Assembly (NCBI RefSeq): GCF_035594125.1
Contig: NW_026973729.1
Location: forward strand, 124,001 to 188,000
From: Scylla paramamosain
Taxonomy: Eukaryota > Arthropoda > Malacostraca > Decapoda > Portunidae
DNA length: 64,000 nt
Reading direction: 5' to 3'
Made by a program: the position numbers and the translations under genes. Positions 28,050-44,700 of the stretch are shown here, one piece after another. Position 1 is the first letter of the stretch. Every line of letters starts with the position of its first letter. The notes beneath the pieces were generated by a model. It had not been told where the DNA came from, searched no databases, and saw only the letters and a program-made list of their open reading frames with translations.

Positions 28050-29000
28050 ACACTCATTATACACGTTTTTCGTAATGTTCTTTTGTTTCCCAATATAGAG
28101 TGCTTTCCATCCATTTTCGCATTTTTTGTAGGTAACAAGCTGAAAAATACTCAAAACATATCTTTTTGGTAATGTTATTGTATTTCTTCATACTGGTTGG
28201 CTTGCATCCGTTTTAGCGTTTTTCTTCGTAAATCACTGAAAAGACACGTTTTCAGTAGTATTGTTGAAATTGCTGGAAAAAACCTAACCTAACCTAACCT
28301 AACCTAACCTAACCTAACCTAACCTACCTATTTAGATAAATAAATAAAAAAAAATCTATTTTTTTAGTTATTTATTTTTTCTCTATTTGTGGGTTTTTGT
28401 TTTTTGGTACTTAAGGAACTCAAAAACAATCATAATACACGATTTTCGTAATGTCCTTTCGTTTCACAGACATAGGGTTCTTTGCATGTATTTAAGCGTT
28501 TTTTATAGGTAACATGATCAAAAACACTCAAAATAATGTAACAAAATAATGTATAAATGTAATTTGGGATTTTCGTAACTAAGAATGTGAAAAACACTCA
28601 AAATACACACATTTGGTAAGGTAGTTCTGTTTCTCAATTAAAAGTGTTATTCATGAGTTTTAGCATTTTGGTATGTAAGAAACTTCTCTATATACACGAG
28701 TTTTTGCGTTTTTTGTCTTGTGGTTCTTGTGAAACTATAAAACAATAATTATACACGTTTCCCTAAATGTCCTTTTTTCTTCCCAATGTAGAGTGCTTTT
28801 ATATCCATTTTCGCGTTTTGGTAATCTTATTGTATTTCTTCATATTCGTTGCTTTGCATTCGTTTTAGCGTTTTTTCTACATAAAACGCTGAAAAGACAC
28901 GTTTTCAGTATTTTTCTTTTGGATTCACATATTGACTGACTTCCATGACTGAAAAGACAGGTTTCTGGTAAAGTCGTTTAATTTCCTCATATAGGTGGGT
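28050..29000 (+). repeat. Duplicated segment with J-to-C deletion, copy 1
   Basis: Pairs with ~35060-36070. Both have a short HOR with the rare junction TAACAAAATAATGTATAAATG, where subunit J leads straight into the end of B and C, followed by the D2 variant CTAAATGTCCTTTTTTCTTCC. This copy carries the telomere-like tract at 28281; the other copy has intact G, H1 and H2 there. Confidence 0.8.
28281..28325 (-). repeat. Interstitial telomere-like repeat, (TTAGG)9
   Basis: Nine perfect tandem copies of AACCT on the + strand, equal to TTAGG on the - strand, followed by a partial ACCTA. TTAGG is the telomere repeat of most insects and crustaceans. The tract replaces about 190 bp of satellite (most of G, all of H1, part of H2): the left flank stops at TTGAAATTGCTGGAAAA and the right flank resumes in the A/T-rich part of H2. 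The absence of degenerate copies suggests a fairly recent insertion. Telomerase-mediated repair of a break is one explanation; capture of a telomere fragment is another. Confidence 0.93.
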
Positions 29001-29688
29001 TTTGCATGCACTTTAAGGTTTGGTAAATAACAATCCGAAAAAAAGCTATAATTAACTTTTTTGATAATGTTCTTTTTTCCACATAAATTCCCTGAATTTT
29101 GGCAGAATTTTTTATCTTTTTTCTATTTTTTTTTCTCTTTAAAGAGTGTTATTTGTGGGTTTTAACGTTTTGGTACTTCAAAACAGTCATAATACACGTT
29201 TTTTGTAATGTCCTTTCGTTTCCCAAAGATAGAGTTCTTTGCATATATTTAAGCGTTTTTATAGGTAACATGATCAAAAACACTTAAAACACATGTTTTT
29301 TGTAATGTTTTTTCTGCTTCTCCATAAAGGAGTGTTTTGCATGCGTTTTAGCGTTTTGGTATGTAAGGAGCTCAAAAACACATAATGGCAAGTTCTTGGT
29401 CAAAGTTGTTTTTTTTCCCATGTAATGTGATTGCCCTGCTTTCTAGTGCTTTATTGCCAAATACGCTCAAAAACACTCAAAAGACACTTCTGGTAATGTC
29501 ATTTTTTTCTCACATAAAGCTAGTTTCGCATGCTTTTTGGGATTTTGCTAACTAACAATGTGAAAAACAATGAAAATACACGCTTTTGGTAAGATTGTTC
29601 TGTTTCTCAATTAAGACTGTTATTCATGAGTTTCAGCATTTGGTATCTAAGAAACTTCTTTATATACACAAGTTTTTGCGCTTTATGC

Positions 29689-29712
29689 CTTGTGGTTCTT
29701 GTGAACCACAAG
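29689..29712 (+). repeat. D2 hairpin insertion, perfect 10-bp stem
   Basis: Same sequence as 16301-16324, with both arms intact. It is followed by TTCTTTTGCTCGAAAATAAT before D2 resumes. Part of the hairpin HOR haplotype. Confidence 0.8.
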
Positions 29713-32637
29713 TTCTTTTGCTCGAAAATAATAAGACACTCATTATACACGTTTCTCGTAATGTCCTTTTCTTTCCCAATAGGGAGTGCTTTGCATCCAT
29801 TTTCACCTTTTTTGTAGGTAACCAGCTCAAAAATACTGAAAATATAGTTTTTTTGTAATGTTATTCTATTTTTTTTTTTTTCATATTGGTTGAATTGCAT
29901 CCGTTTTAGCGTTTTTCTACGTAAAACACCGAAAAGACACGTTTTCAGTAATTTTGTTTTGGATTCCCATATAGAGTGAATTCCATGTTACTTATCGTTT
30001 TGGTGCCTAACAAGCTGAAAAACACTCATAAGACAGTTTTCTAGCAAAGACGTTTGATTTCTCCATATAGGTGGCTTTGCATGCACTTTATGGTTTGCTA
30101 CATAACAGTCGAGAAAAAAAAGCTAAAATTAACTTTTTTTATAATGTTCTTATTTCAGAAAATTTCATGAATTTTGCTTGAATTTTGGCACCTCGGTACC
30201 TGTGAAGATGAATAAGAAAGAAAAAAAAATATTTTATTTTTTTATTTATTCATTTATTTTTTCTCAATAGAGAGTTATTTGTGGCTTTTAGCTTTTTGGT
30301 ACTTAATGAATTTAAAAATACTCATAATACACGTTGCTCGTAATGTCCTTTCGTTTCCCACAAATAGGGTTCTTAGCATGTATTTAAGCGTTTTTATTCG
30401 TAACATGATCAAAAACACTCAAAATACATGTTTTTGGCAATGTTATTCTGTTTCTCCATAAAGTGTGTTTTCCATGCGTTTTAGTGTTTTGGTATATAAG
30501 TAGCTCAAAAACACTTAAAGGCAAGTTCTTGGTAAACATTGGTTTTATTCCCATGTAATGTGATTGCCCTTCTTTTTAGTGCTTTACTGCCTATCACGCT
30601 CAAAAATACTCAATAGACACTTTTCTGAAAATGTTTTTTTTTTTTTTTTACCACATAAAGCTGGTTTCGCAATCAATTTGGGTTTTGGGTAACTAAGAAT
30701 GTGAAAAGCACTCAAAATACACGTATTTAGTAAGGTTTTTCTGTTTCTCAATTAAGAGCGTTATTCATGAATTTCGGCATTTTGGTATCTAGGAAACTAG
30801 CTAGTTTCGCATGTAATTTGTGATTTTCGTAACTAAGAATGTGAAAAAACACTCAAAATGCACACATTTGGTAAGGTAATTCTGTTTCTCAATTAAAAGT
30901 GTTATTCATGAGTTTCATCATTTTTGTATCTAAGAAACTTCTCTAGGTACAGGAGTTTTTGCGTTTTTTGCCTTTTGGTTCTTGTGGAACTATAAAACAC
31001 TCATTATACACGTTTCTCAGAATGTCCTTTTGTTTTGCAATACTTTGCATCCATTTTTGCATTTTTTTTAGGTAACAAGCTCAAAAACATTCAAAATATA
31101 CATTTTTGGTAATGTTATTCTATTTCTTCATATTGGTTGGTTTGCATCCTTTTTAGCGTTTTTTTTACGTAAAACACTGAAAAGGCACGTTTTCAGTATT
31201 TTTTTTTGGATTCCCATATTGATTGACTTCTATGTTATTATCGTTTTGGTGCCTAACATACTGAAAAACACTCAAAAGTAAGGATTCTCTTAAAGTCGTT
31301 TAATTTCCTCATGTAGGTGGCTTTGCATTCATTTAAGAGTTTGGTACATAAAATTCCGAAAAAAAAGTTAAAATTAACTTTTTTATAATATTTTTTATCA
31401 CATAATTGCACAGAATTTTCCCAGAATTTTGGCATCTCGGTATCTATGAAGATGAATAACAAAAAAGAAATAGCTGTTTTTTTTATATATTTATTTATTT
31501 TTTCTTGATAAAGAGTGTTATTTGTGGGTTTTAGTTTTTTGGTTCTTAAGGAATTTAAAAACAAGTTTCTCGTAATAAATGTTTCTCGTAATGTCCTTTC
31601 GTTTCCAAAACATAGGATTCTTTGCATGTATTTTCGCGTTTTTATAGGTAGCATGATCAAAAACACTCAAAATACATGTTTTTGGTAATGTTATTCTAAT
31701 TCTCCATAAAGGGTGTTTTGCATTTGTGTTAGCGTTTTGGTAAGTAAGAAGCTCAAAAAAACCTAAAGGCATGTTCTTGGTAAAAGTTGGTTTCATTTCA
31801 TGTAATGTTATTGCCCTGCTTTTTAGTGCTTTATTGCCTAACACGCTCAAAAACATTCAAAGTCACTTTTCTGGTAATGTCATTTCTTACCAACATAAAG
31901 CTAGTTTTACATGCAATTTGGGTTTTTGGTAAATAAGAATGTGAAAAACACTCAAAATACACTCATTTCGTAAGGTTGTTATGTTTCTTATTTAAGAGTG
32001 TTATTCATGAGTACCAGCATTTTGGTAACTAAGAAACTTCTCCATATACAGGAGTTTCTGCGTTTTATGCCTTGTGGTTCTTGTAAAAATTATAAAACTC
32101 TCATTATTCACGTTTCTCGTAATGTCCTTTTGTTTCCCAATATAGAGTGCTTTGCATCCTTTTTCGCGTTTTTTGTAGGTAACAAGATTAATAACACTCA
32201 AAATATACCATTTTTGTAATATTCTATTTCTTCATATTTGTTGGTTTGCATCCGTTTTAGCGTTTTTCTACCTAAAACACAGAAAATACACGTTTTCCGT
32301 ATTTTGTTTTGGATTCTCATATAGAGTGACTTCCATATTATTTATCGTTTTGATGCCTAAGAAGCTGAAAATCACTCAAAAGATAGGTTTCTGGTAAAGT
32401 CGTTTAATTTCCTCATATAGGTGGCTTTGCATGCACTTTAGGGTTTGGTAAATAACAGTCCGTAAAAAAGCTAAAATTAACTTTTTTGATAATGATCTTT
32501 TATCACATAATTGCCCTGAATTTTGCCTGAATTTTGGCTTCTCGGTACCTATGAAGATGAATAAAAAAAATAAAAAAAAATTCCTGTTTTTCTATTTATC
32601 TATTTTTTTTTTCTGAATAAAGAGTGTTACTTGTGGG

Positions 32638-33740
32638 TTTTAGCTTTTTGGTTCTTAAGGAACTGGAAAAACACTCATAATACACGTTTCTCTAATATCC
32701 TTTTCTTTCCCAAACATAAGGTTCTTTGCATGTATTTAAGCGTTTTTTATAGATAACATGATTAAAAAACACTTAAAATACCTGTTGTTGGTTATGTTAT
32801 TTTCTTTCTATATAAAGTGTGTTTTGCATTCGTTTTAGCTCATATAAGGAGCTGAAAAACACTTAAAGGCAAGTTCTTGTTAAACGTTGGTTTTATTCCA
32901 AGTAATGTGATTGCCCTACTTTTTAGTCCTTTATTTCCTAACACTCTCAAAAACACTCAAAAGACACTTTTCTGGTAATGTCATTTTTTCCCACATAAAG
33001 CTATATTTGCATGTAATTTCGTTTTTTTTTTTTTAACTAAGAATGTGAAATAACACTCAAAATACACGCATTTAGTAAGCTTGTTCTGTTTTTCTATTAA
33101 GAGTTTTATTCATGAGTTTCAGCATTTTGGTATCTAAGAAACTTCTACATATATACGAGTTTTTGTGTTTTTTGCCTTGTGTATCTTGTGAAAGTATAAA
33201 ACACTCATTATACACGTTTCTCGTAATGTCCTTTTGTTTCCAAATATAGAGTGCTTTGCATGCATTTTCGCGTTATTTTGTAGGTAATAAGTTCAAAAAC
33301 ACTCAAAATATACGTTTTTGGGGATGTTTTTCTATTTCTTCGTATTGGTTGGTTTGCATCCGTTTTAGCGTTTTTCTACGTAAAACACTGAGAAGACATG
33401 TTTTCAGTCATTTTGTTTTGGATTCCCATATTGAGTTACTTCAATGGTATTTATCGTTTTGGTGCCTAACATGCTAAAAAACACTCAAAAGACAGGTTTC
33501 TTGTAAAGTCGTTAAATTTCCATATATAGGTGGCTTTCCATGCACTTTAGGGTTTGGTACATAACAGTCCGAAAAAAAATCTAGAATTAACTTTTTTGAT
33601 AATGTTCTTTTTTCCACATAATTTCCCTGAATTTTGCCAGAATTTTGGCATCTTGGTACCTATGGAGATGAATAACAAAAAAAAAAAAAATGCAATTATT
33701 TTATTTATTTGTTTTCTCTATAAAGAGTGTTATTTGTGGG
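32638..33740 (+). repeat. Representative complete HOR unit (1103 bp)
   Basis: The best-ordered unit, used here to define the HOR. Subunits: I 32638-32734, J 32735-32832, A 32833-32921, B 32922-33016, C 33017-33117, D1 33118-33160, D2 33161-33265, E 33266-33362, F 33363-33448, G 33449-33544, H1 33545-33630, H2 33631-33740. Each full subunit follows one pattern: TTTTAGCGTTTTGGTACCTA, then AAAAACACTCAAAA, a CACGTTT-GGTAATGT core, a T-rich stretch, CATATAG-GTGCTTTGCAT. D1 is a truncated monomer fused to D2. H2 has an A-run then a T-run. Most subunits are 95-98 bp, a multiple of three in many cases, which explains the many accidental open frames. Confidence 0.88.
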
Positions 33741-34215
33741 TTTTAGCTTTTTGGTACTTAAGGAACTTAAAAACACTCATAATACACGTTTCTCATAATG
33801 TCCTTTCGTTTCCCAAATATAGGGTTCTTTGCATGTATTTAAGCGTTTTTATAGGTAACTTGATCAAAAACACTCAAAATACATGTTTTTTGTAATGTTT
33901 TTCTGTTTCTCCATAAAGGGTGTTTTGCATGCGTTTTAGCGTTTCAATATGTAAGGAGCTAAAAACACTTAAAGCCAAGTTCTTGGTAAAATTTGGTTTT
34001 ATTTCCATGTAATGTGATTGCCTGCTTTATAGTGCTTTATTGCCTAACACGCTCAAAAACACTCAAAAGACACTTTTCTGGTAATGTCATTTTTTTTTTC
34101 CACATAAAGCTAGTTTCGCATGCAATTTGGGTTTTCGGTAACTAAGAATGTGAAAAACACTCAAAATACACGCATTTGGTAAGGTTGTTCTGCATCTCAA
34201 TTAAAAGTGTTATTC

Positions 34216-34460
34216 ATTTTTGATAATATTGTTTTATCATATGATTGCCCTGAATTTTCCCACAATTTTGGTATCTCGGTACCTATGAAGATGAATAAAA
34301 AAAAAATTCCTATTCCGAAAAAAAAGCTGAAATGAACTTTTTTGATAATATTGTTTTATCATATGATTGCCCTGAATTTTCCCAGAATTTTGGTATCTCG
34401 GTACCTATGAAGATGAATAACAAAAAAAAAAAGAAAAATAATTCCTATTTTTTTTTTTTT
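34216..34460 (+). repeat. 122-bp tandem duplication of H1/H2
   Basis: The stretch from TTTTTGATAATATTG through the H2 box and its A-run occurs twice with a 122-bp period (TGATAATATT starts at 34221 and 34343). The two copies differ by only a few bases, so this is recent. The first copy directly follows a truncated C subunit, so D1 to G of this HOR are absent. Confidence 0.85.
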
Positions 34461-35059
34461 TTCTAAATAAAGAATGTTATTTGTGGGTTTTATCTTTTTG
34501 GTACTTAAGGAACTTAAAAAAAACACTCATAATACACGTTTCTCGTAATGTCCTTTTGTTTCCCAAACATAATGTTCTTTGCATATACTTAAGCGTTTTT
34601 ATAGATAACATGATCAAAAACACTCAAAATACATGTTTTTGGTAATGTTATTCAGTTTTTCCATAAAGTTTGTTTTCCATGCGTTTTAAAGGTTTGGTAT
34701 ATAAGGAGTTAAAAAACACTTTAAGGCAAATTGTAAAAGTTTTATTTCCATGTAAAGGTTTTATTTCCATATAATATGATAGTTCTGCTTTTTAGTGTTT
34801 TGTTGGATATCACGCTGAAAAACACTCAAAAGACACTTTTCTGGTAATGTCATTTTTTTTTCCCAAATGATGCTAGTTTCTCATGTAATTTGGCATTTTC
34901 GTAACTAAGAATGTGAAAAACACTCAAAATACACAATTTAGTAAGGTAGTTCTGTTTATCGATTAAAAGTGTTATTCATGCATTTATTCATTTTGGTATG
35001 TAAGAAATTTCTCTATATACACGAGTTTTTGCGTTTATTGCCTCGTGGTTCTTTTAAAA

Positions 35060-36070
35060 CTATAAAACACTCATTATACACGTTTCTCGTAATGTTCTTT
35101 TGTTTCCCAATTGTTTCGCATTTTTTGTAGGTAACAAGCTAAAAACACTCAAAATATATATTTTTGGTAATGTTATTCTGTTTCTTCATATTGGTTGGCT
35201 TGCATCCGTTTTAGTGTTTTTCTTCGTAAATCACTGAAAAGACACGTTTTCAGTAATATTGTTGAAATTGCTGAAAAACACTCAAAAGACAGATTTCTGG
35301 TAAAGTCGTGTAATTTCCTCATATAGGTATCTTTGCATGCACTTCAGGTTTGGTACATAATTCCGGAAAAAAGCTAAAAATTTTTTTCTTATAATGTGTT
35401 TTTTACATAATTTCCATGAATTTTGCCTGAATTTTGGCATCTTCATACCTATGTAGATGAATAACAAAAAAAAAATCTATTTTTTTTAGTTATTTATTTT
35501 TTCTCTATTTGTTGGTTTTAGTTTTTTGGTTCTTAAGGAACTTAAAAAACAATCATAATACACGATTTTCGTAATGTCCTTTCGTTTCACAGACATAGGG
35601 TTCTTTGCATGTATTTAAGCATTTTTATAGGTAACATGATCAAAAACACTCAAAATATTGTAACAAAATAATGTATAAATGTAATTTGGGATTTTCGTAG
35701 CTAAGAATGTGAAAAACACTCAAAATACACACATTTGGTCAGGTAGATCTGTTTCTCAATTAAAAGTGTTATTCATGAGTTTTAGCATTTTGGTATGTAA
35801 GAAACTTTGTCCTGTGGTTCTTGTGAAACTATAAAACAATCATTATACACGTTTCTCTAAATGTCCTTTTTTCTTCCCAATATAGAGTGCTTTTACATCC
35901 ATTTTCGCGTTTTTTTTTTGTAGGTAAAAAGCTCAAAAACACGTTTTGGTAATGTTATTCTATTTCTTCATATTCGTTGCTTTGCATCCGTTTTAGCGTT
36001 TTTTCTACGTAAAACGCTGAAAAGACACGTTTTCAGTAATTTTGTTTTTGATTCACATATTGACTGACAT
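35060..36070 (+). repeat. Duplicated segment with J-to-C deletion, copy 2
   Basis: Partner of 28050-29000. It shares the J-to-C junction (at ~35645-35690) and the linked D2 variant, but keeps ordinary G, H1 and H2 sequence where the partner has the (TTAGG)9 tract. The arrangement suggests duplication first and telomere-tract insertion later. Confidence 0.8.
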
Positions 36071-36638
36071 CCATATTATTTATCGGTTTGGTGCTTTTTG
36101 GTACTTAAGGAACTTAAAAAACACTCATAATGCACGTTTCTCATAATGTCCTTTCGTTTTCTAAATACAGGGTTCTTTGCATATATTTAAGCGTTTTTAT
36201 AGGTAACATGATCAAAAACACTCAAAATACATGTTTTTTGTAATGTTTTTCTGTTTCTCCATAAAGGGTGTTTTGCATGCGTTTTAGCGTTTCAATATGT
36301 AAGGAGCTGAAAAACACTTAAAGCAAGTTCTTGGTAAAATTTGGTTTTATTTCCATGTAATGTGATTGCCCTGCTTTATAGTGCTTTATTTCCTAACACG
36401 CTCAAAAACACTCAAAAGACACTCTTCTGGTAATGTCTTTTTTTTTTTCCACATAAAGCTATTTTCGCATGCAATTTGGGGTTTTGGTAACTAAGAATGT
36501 GAAAAACACTCAAAATACACGCATTTGGTAAGGTTGTTCTGTATCTCAATTAGGAGTGTTACTCATGAGTTTCAGTGTTTTGGTACCTAAGAATCTCAAA
36601 AACACTCATAATGCACGTTTCTCGTAATGTCGCTTTTT

Positions 36639-41277
<4,639 letters not shown>

Positions 41278-41740
41278 GGCCTCGCATATGAGGAAATTAA
41301 AGCCCTTAGCAGAAATCTGTCTTTTTAGTGTTTTTCAGCATGTTAGGCATCAAAACGATAAATAATAAGGAACTCACTCTATGTGGGAATCCAAAAGAAA
41401 ATTATTGAAAACGTGTCTTCTCAGTGTTTTACGTAGAAAAACGCTAAAACTGATGCAAACCAACCAATATCAAGAAGTAGAAAAACATTACCAGAAATGT
41501 ATATTTTGAGTCTTTTTGAACTTGTTACCTACAAAAAAACTCAAAAATTGATACAAAGCATATTGGGAAACAAAGAGACATTGCAAGAAAAGTGTATAAT
41601 GAATGTTTTATAGTTAAAAAAAAAACACAAGGCAAAAAACGCAAAAACTCGTGTATATGGAGAATTTTCCTAGATACCAAAATGCTGAAAATCATGAATG
41701 ACACTATTAATTGAGAAACAGAACAACCTTACTAAATGCG
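41278..41740 (-). repeat. Inverted C-to-G satellite segment
   Basis: A ~460-bp reverse-oriented run of G, F, E, D2, D1 and C between forward B (left, junction J2) and forward A (right, junction J1, AAATGCGTGTCAAAAACACT). The flanking DNA is forward on both sides, so this is a compact inversion. It is the strand-flipped equivalent of 6013-6500 and 12269-12733. Confidence 0.83.
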
Positions 41741-44700
41741 TGTCAAAAACACTAAAGGGCAAGTTCTTTTTTTATGTAACAAGCTCAAAACACACAAAAT
41801 ATACTTTTCTGGTAATGTTATTCTATTTTTTCATATTGGTTGCTTTGCATCCGTTTTAGCATTTTTTTGTACGTAAATCTTTTAAAAGACACGTTTTCAG
41901 TAATTTTGTTTTGGATTTCCATATAGAGTGACTTTCATATTATCTATCGTTTTGGTGCGTAACATGCGGAAAAGCACTCAAAAAAGATAGGTTTCTTTTC
42001 TTGTAAAGTTGTTAAATTTTCCCAAATAGGTGGCTTTGGATACACTTTATGGTTTGGTTCATAACTCCGAAAAAAAGGAAAAATTAACTTTTTCCACATA
42101 ATTTTTCCACATAATTTCCCTGAATTTTGGCAGAATTTTGGCGTCTTGGTACCTATGAACATTAATAACAAAAAAATAAAAATGATATTATTTTATTTTA
42201 TTTTTTTTTTCTCTATAAAGAGTGTTATTTGTAGGTTTTAACGTTTTGGTACTTAAAGAACTTCAAAACATTCATAATACACATTTCTCGTAATGTCCTT
42301 TCCTTTCCCAAATATAGGGATCTTTGCATGTATTTAAGTGTTTTTATAGGTAATATGATAAAAAACACTCAAAAACACTTGTTTTTGGTAATGTTTATGC
42401 TTCTGCATGAAGGAGTGTTTTGCATGCGTTTTAGCGATTTGGTATGTAAGGAGCTGAAAAAACACTTCAAGGCAAGTTCTTGGTAAAAGTAGGTTTTATT
42501 CCAATGTAATATGATTGCCTTGCTTTTTAGTGCGCTCAAAAAACACTCAAAAGACACTTCTGGTAATATCATTTTTTCCCACATAAAGCTACTTTCGCAT
42601 GTTATTTTTGGTTTTGCTAAGAATGTGAAAAAAAACACTCAAAATACACGCATTTGGTAATGTTGTTCTGTTTCCCAATTAAGATTGTTATTCATGAGTT
42701 TCAGCATTTTGGTATCTAAGAAACTTCTTTATATACACGAATTTGTGCGTTTTTTGCGCTGTGGTTCTTGTGAACCACAAGTTCTTTTGCCCGAAAATAA
42801 TAAGACACTCATTATACACTTTTCTCGTTATGTCCTTTTCTCTCCCAATAAGGAGTGCTTTGCATCCATTTTCGCGTTTTTGTAGGTAACAAGCTCAAAA
42901 ACACTTAAAATATACCTTTTTGGTAATGTTATTCTATTTCTTCATATTGGTTGGTTTGCATCCGTTTTAGCGTTTTTCTACGTAAAACACCAAAAAGACA
43001 CGTTTTCAGTAATTTTGTTTTCGATTCCCAAAGATTATTGCCAGAATTTTGGCAACTTAGTACCTATAAAGATGAATAACAAAAAAAAAAAAAAAATGAT
43101 TTTATATTATTATTTTTTCTCTATAAAGACTGTTATTTGTGGGTTTTATCTTTTTTGGTACTTAAGGAACATAAAAACACTCATAATACACGTTTCTCTT
43201 AATGTCCTTTCGTTTCCCAAACCCAAGGTTCTTTGCATGTATTTAAGCGTTTTTATAAATAACATAATCAAAAACACTCAAAATACATGTTTTTGGTAAT
43301 GTTACTCTGTTTCTCCATAAAGGGTGTTTTGCATGCGTTTTAGCGTTTTGGTATGTAAGGAGTTAAAAATAACACTTCAAGGCAAGTTCTTCGTAAAAGT
43401 TGGTTTTATTCCCATGTAATGTGATTGTTCTACTTTTTAGTGCTTTGTTGCATATCACGCTCAAAAACACTCAAAAGTAACTTTTCTGGTAATATCATTT
43501 TTTTTCCCACATAAAGCTAGTTTCGCATGTAATTTGGGATTTTCGTAACTAAGAATGTGAAAAACACTAAAAAAAAACACACATTTGGTAAGGTAGTCCT
43601 GTCTTTCAATTAAAAGTGTTATTCATGCATTACAGCATTTTGGTATGTAAGAAACTTCTCTATATACACGAGTTTTTGCGTTTTTTGCCTTGTGGTTTGT
43701 GTGAAACTATAAAACACTCATTATACACGTTTCTCGTAATGTTATTTTGTTTCCCAATATAGAGTGTTTTCCATCCATTTTCGCATTTTTTGTATGTAAC
43801 AAGCTGAAAAACACTCAAAATATATCTTTTTGGTAATGTTATTCTATTTCTTCATATTGGTTGGTTTGCATCCGTTTTAGCGTTTTTCTTCGTAAATCAT
43901 TGAAGAGACACGTTTTCAGTAATATTGTTGAAATTGCTGAAAAACACTCATAAGACAGGTTTCTGGTAAAGTTGAGTAATTTCTCCATATAGGTGGCTTT
44001 CCATGCACTTCACAGTTTGGTATATAACTCCGGAAAAATGCTGAAATTATTTTTTTATAATGATCTTTTTTAAAAAATTTCCCTGAATTTTTCCAGATTT
44101 TTGGTATCTCGGTACCTATGAAGATGAATAACAATTTTTTTTCTCTCTATAATGTGTTATTTATGAGTTTTAGCTTTTTGGTACTTAAGGAACTTAAAAA
44201 CACTCATAATACACGATTTTCGTAATGTCCTTTTCTTATACAAACATAGGGTTCTTTACATGTATTTAAGCGTTTTTATAGGTAACATGATAAAAAACAC
44301 TCAAAATACATATTTTTGGTAATGTTATTCTGTTTCTCCATCAAGGGTGTTTTGCATGCGTTTTAGCGTTTTGTTATGTAGGAGTTAAAAAACACTTCAA
44401 GGCATGTTCTTCGTAAAAGTTGGTTTTATTCCCAAGTGATGTGATTGTTCTGCTTTATAGTGCTTTGTTGCATATCACGCTCAAAAACACTGAAAAGACA
44501 TTTTTCTGGTAATGTCATTTTTTTTTCCATATAAAGGTAGTTTCGCATGTAATTTACCAATTTCGTAACTAAGAATATGAAAAACACTCAAAATACACAA
44601 TTTAAAAAACACTAGAAATATACCTTTTTGGTAATGTTATTCTATTTCTTCATTTTGGTTGTTTTCCATCCGTTTTAGCATTTTCTACGTAAAACACGGA

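Larger units (their letters stand above)
22341..28280 (+). repeat. HOR satellite array, forward block up to the telomere-like tract
   Basis: Forward HORs with H2 boxes near 23077, 23968, 25223, 26345 and 27404. At ~23700 D1 joins F directly, so D2 and E are missing; the same loss is at ~37285. At ~24050 the start of I jumps to J. The short F/G haplotype is present at ~27230 and ~28255. Part of this block (25.3-27.4 kb) matches ~0.2-2.4 kb in its linked variants. Confidence 0.87.

Noticed and set aside
31253..31666. The 137-codon open frame on the - strand
   Set aside because: It is antisense satellite crossing J, I, H2, H1 and G. Length is only slightly above the chance maximum for such an array, and related HORs interrupt the frame.
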